This document shows, one piece after another, positions 1 to 6,770 of a stretch of 64,000 nucleotides of DNA; the stretch's first letter is position 1, and each line of letters begins with the position of its first letter. This DNA comes from Desulforhopalus sp. (GTDB taxonomy: Bacteria; Desulfobacterota; Desulfobulbia; Desulfobulbales; Desulfocapsaceae): positions 276,170-340,169 of the forward strand of contig JAOTRX010000006.1 in the NCBI GenBank assembly GCA_030247675.1, in the 5' to 3' direction. Below the pieces are notes generated by a model. It was not told where the DNA came from. It did no database searches and saw only the letters and a program-made list of their open reading frames with translations. A program made the position numbers and the translations under genes.

Positions 1-342
1 CGTCAGCTTCGGCGAGAGGAGGTGCCCGGCCAACCAGTGAAGGCCGAACCAGGCAAGCGGTGCCAGTGTCAAGAGCGCCACATAAAAAAAGGCCAGGGCC
101 ATCGGCCCGGAAATGGTCCTCGCCGGCAGCCAGACGACAAGCGCGGTGGCAGCGAGGATCGGCAGCGACAACAGCCGCAATCGCAGCCAGCTGCCTTCCT
201 TGCCGAAGGCGCGGAAGCTTCTCTTTTCAAAATACAGGGCGATGCCGATACCGACGACAATGGCGACGCCTGCCAGAACCCAGAGCACCAGCTCCGCTGT
301 CGTCCGGTTACTAAGAAGGGTTTGTGCTATTGAGGGATTCAA
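1..342 (-). CDS. Multi-pass membrane protein, C-terminus cut by window edge
   Basis: The minus strand is open from a TTG at 342-340 to base 1 (114 codons, no stop), reading MNPSIAQTLLSNRTTAEL and then three hydrophobic stretches at about residues 19-38, 55-74 and 79-105. An in-frame TAG lies six codons upstream, so TTG is the only reasonable start; no strong Shine-Dalgarno precedes it. It follows the NTF2-like gene by 15 bases and is probably co-transcribed with it. I do not recognise the family. It looks like the N-terminal part of an inner-membrane protein with short loops, the third helix ending in a charged segment. Function is unknown, and the rest of the gene lies outside the window. 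Confidence 0.6.
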   Translation of the reverse strand, partial: MNPSIAQTLLSNRTTAELVLWVLAGVAIVVGIGIALYFEKRSFRAFGKEGSWLRLRLLSLPILAATALVVWLPARTISGPMALAFFYVALLTLAPLAWFGLHWLAGHLLSPKLT

Positions 343-357
343 GGGGGCCTTTTGCCG

Positions 358-744
358 CTACAGCATGCGCGGTAACTGCGACGAGTGGTGGTGGATGATC
401 GGCCGGGGCAGGGCAAGATCGAGGAGGTAGCTGAACCGCGCCTCGAAGCTGAGCAGTTCGCCGTCGAGGAGGAAGCGCCAGCAGTAGATGCCGCACAAGC
501 TATAGCTGCTGCCGGAGAGCGGCTGGACGATCAGGGTCTTCTCGTGCAGGGCGATGCTCAGCTCCTCGCGGCTGCAGAGCTTCTGGAAGTATTCGGCGAT
601 CTTTTCCGGGGTATTGAGCAGCCGGTTGGAAAAGGTCGGGATGAGCACCGCCTCTTCGCTGTAGAGGGCGAGCAGTCTGGCGACATCGCCGTTGTTGATG
701 GCCTGCATCCATTCCTTCAAGACATCTTCGGGGGTATTGAGCAT
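358..744 (-). CDS. NTF2-like (SnoaL-fold) family protein
   Basis: A 128-residue soluble protein. The N-terminus, MLNTPEDVLKEWMQAINNGD followed by ARLLALYSEEAVLIP, is the typical helix pair and first strand of small cone-shaped NTF2-like/SnoaL proteins. The later F-x-R/Y-x-W pattern (CGIYCWRFLLDGE, ARFSYLL) matches the curved sheet. Members bind small ligands or act as simple isomerases or hydrolases, but the fold does not give a substrate. There is no signal peptide, so it should be cytoplasmic. It precedes the TTG-started membrane gene by 15 bases and follows the P1 peptidase by 62. Family assignment is fairly secure; the biochemical role is open. Confidence 0.75.
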   Translation of the reverse strand: MLNTPEDVLKEWMQAINNGDVARLLALYSEEAVLIPTFSNRLLNTPEKIAEYFQKLCSREELSIALHEKTLIVQPLSGSSYSLCGIYCWRFLLDGELLSFEARFSYLLDLALPRPIIHHHSSQLPRML

Positions 745-806
745 TAGGGGTATCCGTATGGTTTCTTAGTTTAATTTTTAAAATCGAAAGACTCAGTAAT
801 TTCCCT

Positions 807-1796
807 TCACCCCTGCCTTGCCCGCCGCAGGTCGGCATGGCAGGGCAGGCCGAGCAGCGAGGTGGACTGTTTTACGGCGGCGACCACCGCCCGCTCCATG
901 ACCCCTGCCGCCAGCATGCCGAGAACGCTGAGGTCGGCCTCGACCTGGCCGGTTGCCAGGGTGAAGATGGTGTCGCCGTCGAACATGGTATGGGCCGGGC
1001 GGATGGCCCTGGCATAGCCGTTATGGGCCATGGAGGCGAGCTTGGTCGCCTGTGCCTTGCTGAGGGCGGCATTGGTGGCGACGATGCCGATGGTGGTGTT
1101 GCCGGCGAAGAGGTTGTTCTTTTCCTGGGCGAAGCGGAGCATGACTGCCTCGGTGTCGGCAAAATCGGAGAGGTCGTCGCTTAGGGCGCCAGCGAGGCGT
1201 TCACCGCTGTCCGGGTCGATGATGTCGCCCAGGGCGTTGACGGCGACGATCGCCCCGATTCTCAGGCCGCCAATCTCTATGGCATGGCAGCCGAGGCCGC
1301 TCTTCATGGCATGGGCCATGCCGCGGATCTTGCCGACCGTGGCCCCGGCCCCGGCCCCGACATTGCCTTCCGCTGAGCGGCCCTCGCTGGCGTTCAGGCA
1401 GGCCCGGTAGCCCATCTCCTTGTCCGGGCGTATCTGGTGGTCGCCGAAGGCCAGGTCGAACAGAGCCGCGCCGCAGACGATCGGCACCCAGGTGACGCCG
1501 ACGTCAAAGCCGACCTTCCGTTCTTCCAGATACTGCATGACCCCGGCGGCACTGTCGAGACCGAAGGCGCTGCCGCCGGTGAGGACCACCGCATGGACCT
1601 TGTCCACCAAGTTGACCGGGTTGAGCAGGTCGGTTTCCCGGGTGCCCGGCGCCCCGCCCCGGACATCGATGCCGGCGGTGGCGCCGTTCTCGCAGAGGAC
1701 CACGGTGCAGCCGGTGCCGGCCTGCAGGTCGTCGGCATGTCCGACCCTGAGGCCGCCGATATCGGTAAAGGCGATTTCCTTGTGTGCTGTCGTCAT
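807..1796 (-). CDS. P1 family peptidase (DmpA/NylC-like N-terminal nucleophile hydrolase)
   Basis: The protein has 329 residues from ATG 1796. The frame stays open a further 100 codons upstream, but that stretch overlaps the HDAC gene and has no family character. LRVGHADD near residue 16, LTGGSAFGLDSAAGV (72-86) and GNTTIGIVATNAAL (232-245) are landmarks of the DmpA/NylC fold. In that family the precursor cuts itself before a Thr or Ser that becomes the N-terminal nucleophile; here the likely site is N233/T234. Known members are aminopeptidases on small peptides or amidases on nylon oligomers. There is no signal peptide. The substrate cannot be told from sequence. It lies 160 bases downstream of the HDAC-like gene on the same strand. 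Confidence 0.88.
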   Translation of the reverse strand: MTTAHKEIAFTDIGGLRVGHADDLQAGTGCTVVLCENGATAGIDVRGGAPGTRETDLLNPVNLVDKVHAVVLTGGSAFGLDSAAGVMQYLEERKVGFDVGVTWVPIVCGAALFDLAFGDHQIRPDKEMGYRACLNASEGRSAEGNVGAGAGATVGKIRGMAHAMKSGLGCHAIEIGGLRIGAIVAVNALGDIIDPDSGERLAGALSDDLSDFADTEAVMLRFAQEKNNLFAGNTTIGIVATNAALSKAQATKLASMAHNGYARAIRPAHTMFDGDTIFTLATGQVEADLSVLGMLAAGVMERAVVAAVKQSTSLLGLPCHADLRRARQG

Positions 1797-1956
1797 ATCA
1801 GGTGCTGTGCGGCGCTTGCCGGATTGTCCGGGTGGTAAAGGCTTGATTGCCCTATGGCGGGGGACAGTCCCGGCCGGCCTGCGGAATCCCCCCTTGGTCC
1901 TGCAAGTGTACCCAACCAAAAGGCCGTGCCACAAGGATAAATGTCTGCTGCAAGAG

Positions 1957-2877
1957 CTATTTTTCTTTGGGGCCTTGCTGCTGGTATGCGGCAAATGCCT
2001 CGCCGACCGTGTTGGCGTGCAGCCGCGCCACGTCCCGCGGGTCGGCGGTATAGCCACCGCCGAGGGTGATGACCAGGGGGATGCCCCGGCTCCGCGCCGC
2101 CGCAATCACCCGCCGGTCCCGTTCCCTCAGGCCCTTCTCGGAGAGGCGCAGGCGGCCGAGCAGGTCATGGCTGAAGGTGTCGACTCCGGCCTGGTAATGC
2201 AGGAGGTCGAATCGCCTGCCGCCGGCAAAGAGAGCGGCCAGGGCCTTGTCGAGCTCGGCGAGGTAGACGCCGTCGCCGATACCGGCGGGAAGCCCTGCGT
2301 CGAGGTCGCTCGCCTGCTTGAAGAAGGGGAAGGCGTCCTGCTGGTGGAGCGAGAGGGTGAAGACCCGGGGATCACCATGGAAGATGCAGGCGGTGCCGTC
2401 GCCCTGGTGCAGGTCGCAATCGACCACCACCGCCGACTGGATGGCGCTCCGGTCCAGGAGAACACAGAGGCCGATGGCGATGTCGTTGAGCAGGCAGAAG
2501 CCGGAGGCGTGTCCCCGGTAGGCATGATGGAAGCCGCCGCCGATGTGCACGCCGATGCCGCCAGCAAGGGCCTCCTCCCCCGCCAGGACGGTGCCGCCGG
2601 TCATCAGCCGGAAAAGCTCGACGACCTTATGGGTCAGGGGGATCTCCGCCTGGTGCTGTTCGTCCTCGGTAAAGTCGAGGTCGTTGAGCTTTTGCAGGTA
2701 CTCGGCGGAATGGGCGCGGAGGATGTCGGCGTCGGTGACCTCGGGGGCCTCGATGGTACGCAGGTTGGGGAGGATGCCCTGAAACCCGAGGGATTCGAGG
2801 GTCAACCGGTATTTGGAGGTATGCCAGGGGTGATGATCGACTTGTATCTCGTACTTGGGTGAGTAGATGATATTCAT
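1957..2877 (-). CDS. Histone-deacetylase-fold zinc hydrolase (class IV-like)
   Basis: A 306-residue enzyme of the arginase/deacetylase fold. The catalytic His pair is in GGGFHHA (H117, H118). The zinc ligands are D155 and H157 in VDCDLHQGDG and D233 in AGVDTFSHD. The active-site tyrosine is Y276 in LGGGY. All key residues are present, so activity is expected. The N-terminal YSPKYEIQ and DHHPWHTSKY resemble the short bacterial class-IV-like branch. Bacterial members remove acyl groups from polyamines, small amides or proteins; the substrate here is not known. It is cytoplasmic with no extra domains, and lies between the P1 peptidase and an SRPBCC gene on the same strand. Confidence 0.9.
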   Translation of the reverse strand: MNIIYSPKYEIQVDHHPWHTSKYRLTLESLGFQGILPNLRTIEAPEVTDADILRAHSAEYLQKLNDLDFTEDEQHQAEIPLTHKVVELFRLMTGGTVLAGEEALAGGIGVHIGGGFHHAYRGHASGFCLLNDIAIGLCVLLDRSAIQSAVVVDCDLHQGDGTACIFHGDPRVFTLSLHQQDAFPFFKQASDLDAGLPAGIGDGVYLAELDKALAALFAGGRRFDLLHYQAGVDTFSHDLLGRLRLSEKGLRERDRRVIAAARSRGIPLVITLGGGYTADPRDVARLHANTVGEAFAAYQQQGPKEK

Positions 2878-2921
2878 GGGGTGGCCGCTGGTGTCTGGTT
2901 TTAAAGAAGAACCTTAGGCGG

Positions 2922-3419
2922 TTACACAGTCTTCCGCCTTCTTTTCAGGACCTTGCGAAGGATTGTTACCCAGAGATTGTGCCGGGAGCGCACCTCATTC
3001 TGAGCTACCTGATTATGAACCTTGTCCAGACAATCTTCAAGCAAGGCATCGTGGAGCCATTTGATTGCGACATACCAGGTGATCATGCCCTTGGGGCTGA
3101 GGTCCATATCTATGGTATGCCGCAGCAGTGTTTTTTCGTCTCCTATCGCAATGAGCTCAAAACTATGGGTGCCGGCAAAGCCCTCGGGCTTGGTAAAGGT
3201 GAACTCGACTGATTTCCCCGGGTCGTGGTCCGAAACATAGTAGCCGATAGGGCCGTGACCACCGGACGAATGCAGTTTGAGGCCATTGTTTAGGACCATC
3301 GGCGGCCAGAGTTCGTGGGGCCATAGGCGATCGTTTTTTGAGGAAAGAGTCGCGAGAATTTCCGACAGCACGGAGGGTGGCTGCTGGTACTTCCTTTGGT
3401 GGATATTGGTAATCTTCAT
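2922..3419 (-). CDS. SRPBCC (START/Bet v 1-like) family protein
   Basis: 165 residues without a signal peptide. A long hydrophobic-cavity type sheet is suggested by alternating strands (YYVSDHDPGKSVEFTFTKP, THSFELIAIGD, TLLRHTIDMDL). A C-terminal amphipathic helix follows (WLHDALLEDCLDKVHNQVA), which together are typical of SRPBCC proteins that bind lipids or other hydrophobic ligands. The tail is strongly basic (LRKVLKRRRK), which could favour contact with membrane or nucleic acid. It sits 44 bases upstream of the HDAC-like gene. The name is a fold-level call; no ligand or reaction can be assigned. Confidence 0.7.
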   Translation of the reverse strand: MKITNIHQRKYQQPPSVLSEILATLSSKNDRLWPHELWPPMVLNNGLKLHSSGGHGPIGYYVSDHDPGKSVEFTFTKPEGFAGTHSFELIAIGDEKTLLRHTIDMDLSPKGMITWYVAIKWLHDALLEDCLDKVHNQVAQNEVRSRHNLWVTILRKVLKRRRKTV

Positions 3420-3553
3420 TGGCTCTTCGACAACCTCGGTAAGGTGCCCCTGTCTGTCGTGCTTGACCGGTATTGCCGGTACAGCACAGCTGTCCCTTCA
3501 CTTCCCCCAGTTCTACGGGTGATCCACTTATTTCTCAACAGAAAAGAAAACGG

Positions 3554-4507
3554 TCAATCCGGAATATCAGCAAGAAAGCCCCGCACCGTCCGCACAAAAC
3601 TCTCCTGCTCTTCATAAAAGGGCAGATGGCCGCTTTGCTCGAAGACGACAAATCTTGATCCGGGAATCGCGTTATGAATGGCATAGGCGACCGACGGCGC
3701 GACGTTCATATCGAAACGGCCGGTGAGGACCAGGGTGGGAAAATGAAAGCTGGCAAGCTGCGGGGTGAAGTCCAGCTCCACCATATCTTTGTGGAGGGCA
3801 TCGGCAACCGCGCTGTTCGAGTTGATGGTTGTCACTGCCGCCAGATAGCTGTCGCGGTTCTTGGCCGAGTAAAAGAGCATCGAAAAATAGTGCAGGAAAT
3901 AGGCCCTGTTCGTCGACTCGTCGGTGACACGGAGCCTCTGCATCACCTGGTGGGTTTCCGGAAAGACCTGGGCAAAGAGGAAAATGGTGTCGGAAAAGCG
4001 TGGGGCCGCCGAATCGCAGATGATCAGGCCTTCGACCCGCTCCGGGTACCGCACCGCATAGGCCATGGCCAGATAGCCGCCGAAGGAGTGGCCGAAAACG
4101 TACATCCGCTGGTACCTCAGATGGGCCCGCAAGGCCTCAATGTCGGCAACCTGGTCGGCAACCGTGCAGGATTGACCGGCCCGCAAGGCCGGTGATTTGC
4201 CGACCCCGCGCTGGTCGTAGAAGATAACCTGCCGATCCGCGGCCAGTTCATCCAGGGCCGAGACAGGGTGGAGCGTCGAGTGCATATAGCCATGGTCAAC
4301 GCCCGGCCCGCCATTGATGACCAGCAGCGGCGTGCCGGTCTTTGCGCCTTGGATTTCATAATAGAGTGTTGCGCCAGGGCCCTGAAAGAGCGTTCCGGAC
4401 TCGAGCTTCTGAGCAACTGCCGGTAATGCCATCAGATGGCACAACAAGATGATGCTTAGGATTCTGCCCAGGCTTCTCTTCAACTTTATTCTCCACAGTC
4501 GAATCAA
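3554..4507 (-). CDS. Secreted alpha/beta hydrolase, proline iminopeptidase-like
   Basis: 317 residues. A basic start followed by a hydrophobic segment ending ALPAVAQ (about residue 33) indicates export to the periplasm. The oxyanion-hole loop INGGPG (64-69), DQRGVGKS (98-105) and the nucleophile elbow GHSFGG (Ser141) place it in peptidase family S33. D266 (GRFD) and H294 (SGHLP) complete the catalytic triad. Family members release N-terminal proline or hydrolyse esters and amides. Cytosolic proline iminopeptidases lack the signal peptide, so a different substrate is possible here. The gene ends 46 bases upstream of nothing obviously co-transcribed and is followed on its 5' side by the ParDE pair. 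Confidence 0.85.
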   Translation of the reverse strand: MIRLWRIKLKRSLGRILSIILLCHLMALPAVAQKLESGTLFQGPGATLYYEIQGAKTGTPLLVINGGPGVDHGYMHSTLHPVSALDELAADRQVIFYDQRGVGKSPALRAGQSCTVADQVADIEALRAHLRYQRMYVFGHSFGGYLAMAYAVRYPERVEGLIICDSAAPRFSDTIFLFAQVFPETHQVMQRLRVTDESTNRAYFLHYFSMLFYSAKNRDSYLAAVTTINSNSAVADALHKDMVELDFTPQLASFHFPTLVLTGRFDMNVAPSVAYAIHNAIPGSRFVVFEQSGHLPFYEEQESFVRTVRGFLADIPD

Positions 4508-4515
4508 TTAGCGAG

Positions 4516-4806
4516 TCAGTACCCAGCCTCACGCTGATGGCGTACCGCGACGATCACGGCTTCATTTCCATCATAGTGATATAAAACCACATAACCGCTA
4601 TTGCTAAAATCGATGAGCCACTCCCTGAACCTAGGATCCATTTCGTCGGCAGGGCGGCCAACTTCCGGATGCTCTGCAATGATTAAGACACTCGTTCGGA
4701 TTGCCTGGACTGCACGCCTGGCGGCATCTCTATTTTTCTCTGCAAGAAACCGATACAAGCGCTGAACATCGCGTAAAGCAGACGGCGACCAGATCAGACG
4801 TGACAT
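4516..4806 (-). CDS. parE: RelE/ParE family toxin
   Basis: A 96-residue protein with the ParE/RelE layout: an N-terminal SRLIWSPSALRDVQRLYRFL helix region, then HPEVGRPADEM and a C-terminal sheet (WLIDFSNSGYVVLYHYDG, AVIVAVRHQREAGY). ParE members poison DNA gyrase and RelE members cut mRNA at the ribosome; sequence alone points more to ParE. It overlaps the antitoxin gene by 13 bases, the usual translational coupling of such operons. A short relic resembling its last codons lies 840 bases away (5353-5384). The function call is strong at the family level, but the cellular target is inferred. Confidence 0.88.
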   Translation of the reverse strand: MSRLIWSPSALRDVQRLYRFLAEKNRDAARRAVQAIRTSVLIIAEHPEVGRPADEMDPRFREWLIDFSNSGYVVLYHYDGNEAVIVAVRHQREAGY

Positions 4807-5075
4807 TCAGGCGGCTCCGCGTCTTCACCATCTTCTAGCTTTGCCAGCCAGGCATCCGCCTCCGCAGCCGTGACGTGCAAGCCGGTGGCCTGGTATTCAT
4901 GCCATGCTGAAATGGCATCTTTTCGAAATGATTCGCTTTTTTCTTCCCGTTCGACATATTGAAGTATTGCTTCTTTCATCAGCCAATGGGTTGATCGCTG
5001 TTTTAGATCGGCGAGACGCTTAATCCGCTCCTTGACTTCCGAATCAATTTTAACGGCAAGTGCTGTAGTACTCAT
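4794..5075 (-). CDS. parD: ParD/CopG-type ribbon-helix-helix antitoxin
   Basis: 93 residues. The N-terminal ALAVKIDSEVKERIKRLAD followed by RSTHWLMKEAILQYVEREE is a ribbon-helix-helix DNA-binding domain (about residues 4-50). The remaining acidic tail (DAWLAKLEDGEDAEPPE) should wrap the toxin. It is the first gene of a two-gene operon, with GAGGAAGAT immediately before ATG 5075 as ribosome site. A sigma-70-like promoter with an overlapping inverted repeat sits directly upstream (5089-5137), which fits the usual autoregulation by the antitoxin-toxin complex. Confidence 0.88.
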   Translation of the reverse strand: MSTTALAVKIDSEVKERIKRLADLKQRSTHWLMKEAILQYVEREEKSESFRKDAISAWHEYQATGLHVTAAEADAWLAKLEDGEDAEPPECHV

Positions 5076-5088
5076 GATCTTCCTCCCC

Positions 5089-5137
5089 GGTATATGTTGG
5101 TATTACTATTATATACCTTCTGGCTGAAAATATGCAA
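5089..5137 (-). promoter_or_regulatory. parDE promoter with overlapping operator dyad
   Basis: Read on the minus strand, TTGCAT (5137-5132), an 18-base spacer and a perfect TATAAT (5113-5108) form a sigma-70 promoter. The heptamers at 5111-5117 and 5089-5095 (ATATACC/GGTATAT) are exact inverted repeats 15 bases apart. They bracket the start of transcription and one overlaps the -10. This position suits repression by the ribbon-helix-helix antitoxin, which is inference. Confidence 0.6.
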
Positions 5138-5180
5138 GCGCAAGCAACAATGGATGATGGCTATCTTGTTAACCTTCCGT

Positions 5181-5250
5181 ATCTTTGCGCAAAAGTGGAC
5201 AGAGTCGAATTAAAATCTCTTTTCTTGCCAAATCCAAATTTACTCTGACC
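5181..5250. repeat. Diverged ~70-base repeat, copy A
   Basis: Copy A of a pair of direct repeats (other copy 5385-5455), roughly three quarters identical over ~70 bases. Shared blocks include AAAAGTGG, TTCTTGC and TTTACTCTG. The flanking TTTACTCTGACCCCAATTA resembles sequences I associate with remnants around small transposase families in related genomes, but no transposase gene is present here. Confidence 0.6.
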
Positions 5251-5352
5251 CCAATTAATTAGGCCGGGAGAAGGCGGAACAGGATGAGGCAGAAGATTTT
5301 GATCAGGGTTTTATTCAAGTGTTTTTTCTCTTCAGCTGAATCAGCAAGAGGG

Positions 5353-5384
5353 TCAGTATCCGACTGCCCACTGATGGGGTACGT
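5353..5384 (-). pseudogene. Relic of a second RelE/ParE toxin 3' end
   Basis: On the minus strand these bases read V-P-H-Q-W-A-V-G-Y-stop. They align with V-R-H-Q-R-E-A-G-Y-stop at the end of the intact toxin gene (24 of 33 bases identical including the stop). The upstream side runs straight into repeat copy B, so the rest of the gene is gone. The region between here and repeat copy A holds no convincing coding frame. I read this as a degraded former toxin gene; a partial local duplication is the alternative. Confidence 0.45.
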
Positions 5385-5455
5385 ATTTTTGCCTAAAAGT
5401 GGTCAGGATTGAATTGAAAGTTGCTATTCTTGCTAAATTAAATTTTACTCTGGCC
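5385..5455. repeat. Diverged ~70-base repeat, copy B
   Basis: Second copy of the repeat at 5181-5250, same orientation, separated by 134 bases. It abuts the toxin relic on one side and the AT-rich orphan gene on the other. Together the two copies suggest insertion and decay of a small mobile or repeat-forming element beside the parDE operon. Confidence 0.6.
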
Positions 5456-5510
5456 ATATATAATAACAAAGTGTGACAAAAGGAATTTCCAGGTTCGAGA
5501 ATCTGTTAGG

Positions 5511-6566
5511 TTACTCTTCAATTAATAGTTTTGAATTTTGTTCTAAATACTTAGCCTTCGCATTTTCAGAAATAGAATATTCTTTATCATTTATTTTTAT
5601 CTTTGTCGCATTAGAAACCAAGCGGAGTGTGTCGGAGGCAATCAATGCAATAGACTTTGTAATTGCTTCTTGTGCTAATTGATCAACCTTTATATTCATT
5701 TTGTTGCACTCGTCAATTACTTTAATTTCATTCATTAAAATATCAATAACCTCTTTTTTTCTTGTCATTTTTCCTTCAAAGGTAAATTTTGTAAATATTA
5801 GTTCTATAGTTCTTTGTAAAATCAATACGATTAGATCTATTAATTTATCGGAACCAATTAATTTGCCCAGGATAGAACCAGACTCAATTCTTTTTACAAC
5901 TAAGGGTCTTTGCTTTATATTTGCTATTTCAGAAAGTTCTAGATAAATCTTGTTAATGTAATTTAGTGAATCTATAAATTTTCCAAAATCACTCTCTTTA
6001 TTATCTAAATGAATTATCAATTCTTTTGAGTCGGTTGTTATATCAAGTATTTTCGTGTTCTCTAAACGGTCTGAGAAACTCAGTAAATATTTATGGTTTT
6101 CTTTAAAATTCTGGAGAAGCTCAACAGCCGTCTTTATCGACCCTAACAATGAAGATATTATATGATGATTTCGTGTTTTAATATACTCATAAAGTTGTTT
6201 TGTCATTATATCATAATGGATGATAACCCCTTCTATAATATTTATTTCGAAAATATATTCAGAATAATCTGTTGAGTTTTTCATGCTATTAATGGTTTTA
6301 CTTATTTCTATAAGACTTGCATGATGACCCAACATATTAAAATTTTGCGCGAACTGAGCTTGCTTGTTGATTATATCTTGTCTTTTTTGACTAAGTATTG
6401 GAGTAGATTCATTATTTATTCCAGAACTGATTAGTAGATCTATTGATTGTCTATTTAACTCATTTATTTCATCATATAGAATATTTAATTCTATCGTGTA
6501 TGGTTCTAATTTATTCAGCAATTCTGACAGTTGTTGATATACAGCTAATAATTCATACGATGTCAT
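5511..6566 (-). CDS. Orphan AT-rich helical protein, possible island cargo
   Basis: 351 residues, very rich in Ile, Asn and Lys, in clear contrast to the GC-rich neighbours, so recent transfer is likely. AGGAG precedes ATG 6566. The N-terminal half (1-210) is predicted helical with coiled-coil-like stretches. The C-terminal part carries ESGSILGKLIGSDKLIDLI (about 233-251), then FTFEGKMTRKKEVI and a final KIKINDKEYSISE. I do not recognise a named domain, although a helix-rich tail with an SGS-x(3)-K start and a short terminal strand pair seems to recur in stand-alone bacterial proteins. No signal peptide or membrane segment. Its position beside parDE and decayed repeats suggests accessory, perhaps defence-related, cargo; function is unknown. 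Confidence 0.75.
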   Translation of the reverse strand: MTSYELLAVYQQLSELLNKLEPYTIELNILYDEINELNRQSIDLLISSGINNESTPILSQKRQDIINKQAQFAQNFNMLGHHASLIEISKTINSMKNSTDYSEYIFEINIIEGVIIHYDIMTKQLYEYIKTRNHHIISSLLGSIKTAVELLQNFKENHKYLLSFSDRLENTKILDITTDSKELIIHLDNKESDFGKFIDSLNYINKIYLELSEIANIKQRPLVVKRIESGSILGKLIGSDKLIDLIVLILQRTIELIFTKFTFEGKMTRKKEVIDILMNEIKVIDECNKMNIKVDQLAQEAITKSIALIASDTLRLVSNATKIKINDKEYSISENAKAKYLEQNSKLLIEE

Positions 6567-6770
6567 TTAATTCTCCTATTTGCGCCGAAGGCGTCAAGCT
6601 AACAAGGAATTCAAAAGAAACTAGAGAACACTCTTCCCCAAGTGTTTCAAGATTACAAGCCAAATGACAGTTTTAAATAGTTAAGTGCCTATCATCCTAA
6701 AGTAAAAATTTTCTCCAGGCAAGCATAAATAGTTAGGAATATCCTCTCTGCAAACGCAGTTTGATTTTTC

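Noticed and set aside
6567..6770. Possible integron attC-like site beside the AT-rich orphan gene (TAACAAGGAATTC after a short dyad)
   Set aside because: Only one half-site-like string, no matching inverse core at the other end of the gene and no integrase nearby.
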